NCBI RefSeq assembly: GCF_905332535.1
Contig: NZ_CAJOCF010000007.1
Coordinates: forward strand, 1-61,027
Length of the DNA: 61,027 nucleotides
DNA from: Latilactobacillus fragifolii
Lineage (GTDB): Bacteria; Bacillota; Bacilli; Lactobacillales; Lactobacillaceae
Direction of reading: 5' to 3'
The notes beneath the pieces are model-generated. The model saw nothing but the letters and a program-made list of their open reading frames with translations. It made no database searches and had not been told where the DNA came from. Position 1 is the first letter of the stretch, and each line of letters starts with the position of its first letter. Positions 56,120-61,027 of the stretch are shown one piece after another. The translations under genes and the position numbers were made by a program.

Positions 56120-57310
56120 CTAAACGTTGTACATATAGTCTCTTGTCATTGGGAGGTCGCTTGCACTTGGTCCTTTTGATAATAGGTATTGAATGACGTC
56201 AATGTTCCCAGATTCAAACGATGAGGCACATGCTTGGAGATAGAGGTCCCACATACGAACGAATTCAGGCCCTGCTTTTGGCAAAATAACGTCTTTTTTG
56301 GCGTTAAAGTTAGCAGTCCAGATTTCTAGCGTTTTTTGATAGTGGCGCCGGAGGGGTTCCATGTCGGCAATTTGTAATCCGGCATTGATAATGTGTTGTG
56401 TATTTTCAACTAAGCCAGGAACGTAGCCGCCGGGGAAAATATACTTATTAATCCAAGCGTTACGTGCGCCACCTTGTTGACGGGTAATCCCGTGAATGAG
56501 GGCGATCCCGTCATCTGTTAGATAGTCAGCAACGTCTTGGAAGTAAGTACCAAGGTTTTCTTCACCAACGTGTTCAAACATCCCGACACTGGTAATGTAA
56601 TCGAATGGGGCATGTTTGAGTTCACGGTAATCAACGAGTTGGACACTAGCAACATCGCTAAGGCCTTCGTCAGCGATTCGTTGTTGGACGAAATCATATT
56701 GTTCTTGGCTCAAGGTAATGCCGACAACTTTGAGGTGATATTCTTTAGCGGCAGTTAACATGAGGGTGCCCCAACCACAGCCGATGTCGAGCAATGTTCG
56801 ATTAGGTTGTGGATTGAGCTTACGCAAAATATGATGCACTTTATTAATTTGCGCTGTCTCTAAATCATCAGTTGGGTTTTCAAAATAAGCACATGAGTAA
56901 GTCATTGTTTTATCCAACCAAAGTTGGTAGAAGTCATTGCCTAAATCATAATGGCTTTGGACATCTTTTTTACTTGCCTTTTCTGAATGGGATTGTTTCG
57001 GAATCAGATGAATATAGCGACTATTACGCATGAAACTGTCGGCGCTAGTGTAAGCCGCCGTTAATAGTTTTTGAAGTGGGGTATCTGTTGTATCACTTGT
57101 CACTTCAAGGTCGCCAGACATGTACGCCTCGCCAAGGGCTAATGACGCGTTGCTGGACAATTGTTTGATGGGAATTGCTTTTTTAAAAGTAATTGCTACT
57201 TCAGGCTCTCCAGAACCATAGGTTTCCGAGCTGCCGTCCCAATAATTGACGGTAACCGGGAAATCAAAAGAGTGTTGTAGTAATTTCTTGTAAAAAGTTT
57301 TTTCTAACAT
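56120..57310 (-). CDS. cfa: Cyclopropane-fatty-acyl-phospholipid synthase
   Basis: 396 residues. The N-terminal lipid-binding domain (about 1-110) is followed by the SAM methyltransferase core [16 protein letters not shown] (about 173-188). [15 protein letters not shown] and the ending after [13 protein letters not shown] match Cfa. It adds a methylene to membrane cis-unsaturated chains, protecting against acid and stress. GGAAGG precedes the ATG. Confidence 0.96.
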   Translation of the reverse strand: MLEKTFYKKLLQHSFDFPVTVNYWDGSSETYGSGEPEVAITFKKAIPIKQLSSNASLALGEAYMSGDLEVTSDTTDTPLQKLLTAAYTSADSFMRNSRYIHLIPKQSHSEKASKKDVQSHYDLGNDFYQLWLDKTMTYSCAYFENPTDDLETAQINKVHHILRKLNPQPNRTLLDIGCGWGTLMLTAAKEYHLKVVGITLSQEQYDFVQQRIADEGLSDVASVQLVDYRELKHAPFDYITSVGMFEHVGEENLGTYFQDVADYLTDDGIALIHGITRQQGGARNAWINKYIFPGGYVPGLVENTQHIINAGLQIADMEPLRRHYQKTLEIWTANFNAKKDVILPKAGPEFVRMWDLYLQACASSFESGNIDVIQYLLSKGPSASDLPMTRDYMYNV

Positions 57311-57351
57311 ACCGAAAATCCTTCCTAGGTGTAAATTTGAAGTACCAGAGT

Positions 57352-57380
57352 AGTATACGACTATTTTTAAAAAGATGTAA
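57352..57380 (-). promoter_or_regulatory. cfa promoter
   Basis: On the minus strand TTACAT (57375-57380) and TATACT (57352-57357), 17-base spacer. Confidence 0.65.
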
Positions 57381-57465
57381 GCCGCGACAATCAGAATTCT
57401 AGAATATCCAATTAGTTCGAAGTGTTGTAAAATAATGATATAGGATTGTCATAGGAGGAAATTGC

Positions 57466-58506
57466 GTGAGTTTATATCAAAAATTTGTAACGAATCAGCA
57501 GTTAAGACGGGTTGTGGTGCTCTTAACCCTGATAGGAGTTATCTATGTGTTACGTTCAATGATGAACATTATTTTGCTGACGTTCATCTTTACTTTTTTA
57601 GTGACGCAATTAGTACGAAAGGTTCAACGGTATTCAAAAATTCCGCCGGCCGCAGTAGTCGTGCCACTTTATATGTTGATTATCTTTTTGGTATATCTGG
57701 CAGTCACAATTTATGTGCCCCAGATTGCTAAACAATCCATTAAACTCGGTGAAAGTGTCTATAATTTTTACCAAAGTCCGTCTTTTGATGCCAATCAATT
57801 TATGCGAACAATTGGTGATTATATGAAACAATTTAACTTGACGGACCAGTTAAAACACGGTGTGTCAACTATTGTTAATTACATTACCGGAATTGGCACA
57901 ATGGGAGTCACCATTGTCTTATCGTTTATTTTGAGTTTCTTTTACACGATTGAGTTAGATCGATTGCCGCAATTTGGAAAACTCTTTTTGAAGAGTACTT
58001 ACGGCTGGTTCTTCCAAGATATCATGTATTTTGCTAAAAAATTCGTGAATACCTTTGGCGTGGTGATTGAAGCCCAAATTTTTATTGCAATTGTGAATAC
58101 AGTGTTGACGACAATTACGTTAACGGTAATGAAAATGCCCAATATTCCAAGTTTAGGGATTATGATTTTCTTATTATCAATGGTACCGGTTGCAGGGGTC
58201 ATCGTTTCGTGTGTGCCATTGTGCATTATCGCTTTTTCAATCGGTGGCATCCAATATGTGGTTTATATATTAGTGATGATTTTAGTGATTCATGCGCTAG
58301 AAGCATATGTTTTGAATCCGCGATTTATGTCGAGTAAAACCCAGCTACCAATTTTCTTCACGTTTGTTGTTTTGTTTGTCGCTGAACGTTTCTTGGGGAC
58401 ATGGGGGTTAATTGTTGGGTTACCAATCTTCACGTTCTTTTTAGATGTCTTAGGTGTAAAGACCATTCAAAAACCAGGTCAAAAATCTAAAAAAGCGCCT
58501 AATTGA
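57466..58506 (+). CDS. AI-2E (PerM) family transporter
   Basis: 346 residues with about eight membrane helices in the AI-2E/PerM layout: two N-terminal pairs, a periplasmic-type amphipathic segment (about 100-140), then four C-terminal helices with PVAGVIVSCVPLC and ALEAYVLNPRFMSSKTQLP. These proteins export small molecules or ions; 'autoinducer-2' is a family name only. The start is GTG seven bases after AGGAGGA. Its end overlaps the convergent HTH gene by eight bases. Confidence 0.9.
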   Translation: MSLYQKFVTNQQLRRVVVLLTLIGVIYVLRSMMNIILLTFIFTFLVTQLVRKVQRYSKIPPAAVVVPLYMLIIFLVYLAVTIYVPQIAKQSIKLGESVYNFYQSPSFDANQFMRTIGDYMKQFNLTDQLKHGVSTIVNYITGIGTMGVTIVLSFILSFFYTIELDRLPQFGKLFLKSTYGWFFQDIMYFAKKFVNTFGVVIEAQIFIAIVNTVLTTITLTVMKMPNIPSLGIMIFLLSMVPVAGVIVSCVPLCIIAFSIGGIQYVVYILVMILVIHALEAYVLNPRFMSSKTQLPIFFTFVVLFVAERFLGTWGLIVGLPIFTFFLDVLGVKTIQKPGQKSKKAPN

Positions 58507-58729
58507 CGCGGTTCGAATCTGCAACAAGAGCAGCCAATTGATTAAGGTCGATTTGCAATTCGATAGCCACAATAAACAACGCTTTTAGTGAAGGAGCAGC
58601 GCCTTTTTCCCACCGGAAGATCATTGAGCTACTAATCTTGGTATTGTATTTTGCGCTGAGTAAATTGGCAAGTTGTTGCATTGTTAAATTCTTAGCAGTT
58701 CGCTTATCGTGTAGTAATTGTCCGAACAT
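58499..58729 (-). CDS. XRE-family HTH regulator
   Basis: 76 residues, a single Cro/CI-type helix-turn-helix: LHDKRTAKNLTMQQLANLLSAKYN, with ISSSMIFRWEKGAAPSLKALFIVA as the recognition part. Divergent from the next small HTH gene, with palindromes in between. Probably a local repressor. Confidence 0.82.
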   Translation of the reverse strand: MFGQLLHDKRTAKNLTMQQLANLLSAKYNTKISSSMIFRWEKGAAPSLKALFIVAIELQIDLNQLAALVADSNRVN

Positions 58730-58751
58730 TTAGCACCGTCCTTTTTCATAA

Positions 58752-58771
58752 ATTTAACTTATAAGTTTAAT
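58752..58771. promoter_or_regulatory. Palindromic operator candidate upstream of the XRE gene
   Basis: The perfect AACTTATAAGTT (58756-58767) sits in a 20-base imperfect palindrome, between the divergent HTH genes, close to the XRE start. A second palindrome, TGACGTCA, is nearby at about 58781-58788. Confidence 0.55.
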
Positions 58772-58821
58772 TATATGACAAATGACGTCAATAAGTGAAC
58801 ACTTGAGACTAAAATTTTTAA

Positions 58822-58850
58822 TTGACAAAGTGCTTACATTATCGTAACAT
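58822..58850 (+). promoter_or_regulatory. Strong promoter of the small HTH gene
   Basis: TTGACA (58822-58827) and TAACAT (58845-58850), 17-base spacer. Inverted repeats ACATTATC (58836-58843) and GATAATGT (58871-58878) and ACATT-cct-AATGT (58848-58860) flank the start region. Confidence 0.72.
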
Positions 58851-58896
58851 TCCTAATGTGGAACGGAATTGATAATGTTTCTTGGGGGTGCTGAAT

Positions 58897-59094
58897 ATGG
58901 CAGAAAAATTATTTGTTCTATCAGGTTATTTAAAGAGTCATGATTTGAAACAGCAAGTTGTTGCCGATGTATTAGGCAAAACCTTAACGACGGCTAATCG
59001 TAAGATTAGAGGTAAGATTCCATTCACCGTCAAAGAAATTCAATTGTTACATGATCGCTTGGGGATTCCAATCGAGGTGTTTTTTAAAGAATAG
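58897..59094 (+). CDS. Small HTH protein
   Basis: 65 residues resembling a phage-Cro or YdaS-like fold: LSGYLKSHDLKQQVVADVLGKTLTTANRKIRGKIPFT followed by a two-helix tail (VKEIQLLHDRLGIPIEVFF). GGGGGTG lies six bases before the ATG at 58897. The pair with the divergent XRE gene suggests a mutual switch; no prophage genes are nearby. Confidence 0.72.
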   Translation: MAEKLFVLSGYLKSHDLKQQVVADVLGKTLTTANRKIRGKIPFTVKEIQLLHDRLGIPIEVFFKE

Positions 59095-59109
59095 TTCCTC
59101 ATCAGGAAC
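59092..59109. other. Inverted repeat overlapping the stop of the small HTH gene
   Basis: AGTTCCT-catc-AGGAACT, a perfect 7-bp stem (extended by flanking T/A) with no T-run. Confidence 0.4.
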
Positions 59110-59131
59110 TAAGTAATCAGGTTTAAATGCG

Positions 59132-59186
59132 CCAATAAAAAATAACCCTGTAGACTGAAAATTGTCTACAGGGTTATTTTTATTGG
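59132..59186. terminator. Long bidirectional terminator
   Basis: A roughly 23-base-pair stem (CCAATAAAAAATAACCCTGT with its complement, one bulged A) and an 8-base loop, between the HTH gene and ddl. Confidence 0.9.
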
Positions 59187-60239
59187 TTATTTTGCTTTCA
59201 GAAGGTCTAATTTACCTTGAACAATCATTTCGCAAAGATCAGGGTAACTGATACCAAGCACTTCTGCTTCTTGTGGAATTAATGAAAGAGGCGTCATACC
59301 AGGCAATGTATTACCTTCGATTACGTGTAAGCCATTTTCAGGACTCCAGAAAAAGTCGATGCGGGCGTAGTTGGTTAAACCGAGTGCTTGCATGGCATCA
59401 AGTGCCATTTGTTTCATCGCTTCGTGGACATCATCAGGTAAATCGTTTGGTGGTGTGACGAATTGGGTGGTGTTGCCGGTCACGAATTTGTGTTCGAAAT
59501 CATACCAGCCGTCATTGACGACAATTTCGATGGCTGGTAATGGTTGCCCATTAATCACGCCAAGTGAAAATTCGCGGCCTTTAATGAATTCTTCAATTAA
59601 AGCTTCACGGTCGAAACGAAGGGCATCTTCAACGGCCGGTTGTAATTCAGCTTCATTGTGGACGATATGGGTCCCAACACTTGAGCCACCGTTACTTGGT
59701 TTTACCACGACAGGATAGTCAAATGGGACTTCTGGCATGGGTTGATCCCGATAAGCAGCGACGAACCGAGCGGTTGGAATTTGGTTATATAATAAGATTT
59801 CTTTTGAAACCTTTTTACTCATGGTAATACCAGCTGCGAGGGTGTCGCTACCAGTATAAGGAATCCCAAAGAGATCGAGAACCGCTTGAACTTTGCCGTT
59901 TTCACCGTCGCCACCATGAAGGGCGAGGAAGACAATATCAGCAGTTTTACAAATCTCTAAGACATTCGGGCCAAAGAGTTGTGTTGAACCATCGGTACGT
60001 AATGCGTTGATGGCGTCGTCTGTTAAAACTTCGTCGCTGATGTCGTAATCTTTTTCAACAGGTGTTGAAGAATAAAGATCATCGATTGATGCGACGTCGT
60101 GCAAATCATTTCCTAAGAAAAGATCAACGAAAGCAACGTCATGGCCTTTCGTTTGTAATGCATTGGTAATTTTGTGCCCAGACGTTAACGAAACGTTACG
60201 TTCGGTACTACGACCGCCCGCTAAGACAACAATTTTCAT
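59187..60239 (-). CDS. ddl: D-alanine-D-alanine/D-lactate ligase Ddl
   Basis: A 350-residue ATP-grasp enzyme. [14 protein letters not shown] is the start motif. [17 protein letters not shown] (about 177-193) is the ATP loop, ARIDFFW and [18 protein letters not shown] close the active site. The residue that aligns with Tyr216 of E. coli DdlB is Phe252 (in [10 protein letters not shown]). In lactobacilli and Leuconostoc this Phe makes D-Ala-D-Lac, giving intrinsic vancomycin resistance. GGAGG precedes the ATG. Confidence 0.95.
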   Translation of the reverse strand: MKIVVLAGGRSTERNVSLTSGHKITNALQTKGHDVAFVDLFLGNDLHDVASIDDLYSSTPVEKDYDISDEVLTDDAINALRTDGSTQLFGPNVLEICKTADIVFLALHGGDGENGKVQAVLDLFGIPYTGSDTLAAGITMSKKVSKEILLYNQIPTARFVAAYRDQPMPEVPFDYPVVVKPSNGGSSVGTHIVHNEAELQPAVEDALRFDREALIEEFIKGREFSLGVINGQPLPAIEIVVNDGWYDFEHKFVTGNTTQFVTPPNDLPDDVHEAMKQMALDAMQALGLTNYARIDFFWSPENGLHVIEGNTLPGMTPLSLIPQEAEVLGISYPDLCEMIVQGKLDLLKAK

Positions 60240-60272
60240 ATGAATCTACCTCCGAATATTTTTGGAACCTTA

Positions 60273-60281
60273 AGTATAGCA
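60273..60281 (-). promoter_or_regulatory. ddl promoter (extended -10)
   Basis: On the minus strand TGCTATACT about 35 bases ahead of ddl; no -35 evident. Confidence 0.5.
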
Positions 60282-60337
60282 CAAAACGCTATTCGGCGGG
60301 TATTAAAAGCTGAAAAATCAGGTGTCTTGTTTAAAAA

Positions 60338-60364
60338 TTGGCACTCGATATTCGTGAGTGCTAA
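60338..60364 (+). promoter_or_regulatory. CIRCE element (HrcA operator)
   Basis: TTGGCACTC (60338-60346), nine bases, then GAGTGCTAA (60356-60364). This differs from the CIRCE consensus (TTAGCACTC-N9-GAGTGCTAA) at one base and lies upstream of hsp20. Confidence 0.92.
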
Positions 60365-60368
60365 TTAC

Positions 60369-60396
60369 TTGCAATTCGTGATTAACGGACTAGAAT
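60369..60396 (+). promoter_or_regulatory. hsp20 promoter
   Basis: TTGCAA (60369-60374) and TAGAAT (60391-60396), 16-base spacer, just after the CIRCE element. Confidence 0.55.
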
Positions 60397-60430
60397 AGAG
60401 TTGTAAAGATTAAGAAAGGAAGTTTTAGAA

Positions 60431-60871
60431 ATGGCAAACGAATTAATGAATGGTCGTCAAAATTGGCTAGATAGTTTTGGTGGAGATGATTGGTTTAAGA
60501 ACTTGAGTCAGCAATTATTCGCAATGTCGTCTGAAACGGATAACTTACTCAAAACAGATGTTAAAGAGACTGACAAGGATTATCAATTAGCCGTCGATTT
60601 ACCCGGACTGGATAAGAAAGATATTCACGTGGATTATCAAGATGACACACTAAAGATTAGTGCCAAACGCGACAGTTTTGCGGATCATAGTGATAGTCAA
60701 GGCAATATCATCCGCAGCGAACGGCATTATGGGCGCTTTAGCCGTCAATTCTACCTACCTGGTGTTGACCGGGATCAAATCGATGCACAATATCGAGATG
60801 GCGTCTTACAATTGATGTTGCCGAAGTTAAGTGAATCAGATCAACCAACGAACCCAATTGAAATTCACTAA
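60431..60871 (+). CDS. Small heat-shock protein Hsp20
   Basis: 146 residues. The alpha-crystallin domain runs from about 40 to 130 (KETDKDYQLAVDLPGLDKKDI, GRFSRQFYLPGVDRDQIDAQYRDGVLQLMLPK) with flexible ends. An ATP-independent holdase. Preceded by CIRCE, so under HrcA control. AAGGAAG precedes the ATG. Confidence 0.95.
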   Translation: MANELMNGRQNWLDSFGGDDWFKNLSQQLFAMSSETDNLLKTDVKETDKDYQLAVDLPGLDKKDIHVDYQDDTLKISAKRDSFADHSDSQGNIIRSERHYGRFSRQFYLPGVDRDQIDAQYRDGVLQLMLPKLSESDQPTNPIEIH

Positions 60872-60879
60872 TTAATTAC

Positions 60880-60898
60880 AAAAAAGCTACAGCTACTG
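60880..60898 (+). other. Left half of an interrupted terminator
   Basis: AAAAAAGCTACAGCTACTG lies just after hsp20 and directly abuts the IS end. It looks like the ascending arm of a terminator; no matching arm is in the window. Confidence 0.4.
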
Positions 60899-61027
60899 AA
60901 TTTGCGGTATACCCCAAAAGTTAAAGTAAATATTTAGTTGTCTTTTCTAGGCGGCACGTTGTCGGTATTTTACCGGCGATGTGCCGCCTAGTTTCATTTG
61001 AATACGTTTTGTATTGTAATAGGTTAT
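60897..61027 (-). mobile_element. IS3-family insertion sequence, 3' end (partial)
   Basis: The end begins with TG and contains CCCCAAAAGTTA (about 60912-60923), typical of IS3-family terminal inverted repeats. The transposase C-terminus lies inside. A perfect inverted repeat, CTAGGCGGCAC/GTGCCGCCTAG, covers the end of the transposase gene. The rest lies beyond the window. Confidence 0.75.
60947..61027 (-). CDS. IS3-family transposase OrfB, C-terminal fragment
   Basis: The last 26 codons of a frame entering from the right edge encode ITYYNTKRIQMKLGGTSPVK and then YRQRAA, followed by TAG. This matches the C-terminal signature of IS3/IS150-group OrfB transposases (YYN..R.Q..L...SP..YR). Confidence 0.82.
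   Translation of the reverse strand: MTYYNTKRIQMKLGGTSPVKYRQRAA

Overview
This window is the replication-origin region of a low-GC Gram-positive chromosome of the Lactobacillaceae. The gene content and order, the Phe-type D-Ala ligase and the small lactobacillar families (DUF951, DUF1129, DUF3290/DUF421) point to the Latilactobacillus sakei/curvatus group. That is an inference from gene content, not from a database search.

Layout. The left edge holds two promoters and the leader of an rRNA operon that runs leftward out of the window. From 443 to 9879 the genes run leftward, away from the origin: an ABC-F ATPase, mnmG, mnmE, jag, an M3 peptidase, yidC, rnpA and rpmH. The origin is bipartite. 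One DnaA-box cluster lies upstream of dnaA (about 10030-10359). The second lies between dnaA and dnaN (11805-11955) and includes DnaA-trio repeats and an AT-rich unwinding element. Rightward from there come dnaA, dnaN, yaaA, recF, gyrB, gyrA, then rpsF-ssb-rpsR, gdpP-rplI-dnaB, a convergent purine permease, and rsmG-noc-parA-parB with DUF951 and ychF. Three identical parS-like 14-mers (2111, 26620, 48178) match the ParA/ParB/Noc genes, so replication initiation, origin segregation and nucleoid occlusion are encoded together.

From about 31.4 kb to the right end is ordinary housekeeping and stress chromosome. It holds membrane proteins of unknown function, NrdI, DegV, a CNNM/CorC protein and an aldo-keto reductase. 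It also holds a DUF2075 helicase, an OpuC-type compatible-solute ABC transporter with a palindromic promoter element, and a phosphatase-queG-MFS operon. Further right are CorA, two universal stress proteins, a Tag glycosylase, an ABC exporter, PanE, Cfa, an AI-2E-family permease, two small HTH proteins, Ddl and a CIRCE-controlled Hsp20. The right edge cuts into an IS3-family element that seems to have landed in the hsp20 terminator.

No CRISPR array, prophage or obvious defence island is visible. The best candidate for something undescribed is the gene-free stretch at 32976-33158. It holds six consecutive hairpins which, read on the minus strand, show C-rich (anti-Shine-Dalgarno) loops, a cUUCGg tetraloop and a terminal U-tract, as expected of a regulatory small RNA. 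Other points worth checking are the Phe252 of Ddl (predicting D-Ala-D-Lac synthesis and vancomycin resistance), a Tag glycosylase lacking most zinc ligands, a parS-like site inside a terminator, the stem-loop leader of rpsF, and the perfect palindromes in the opuC and aldo-keto reductase promoters.
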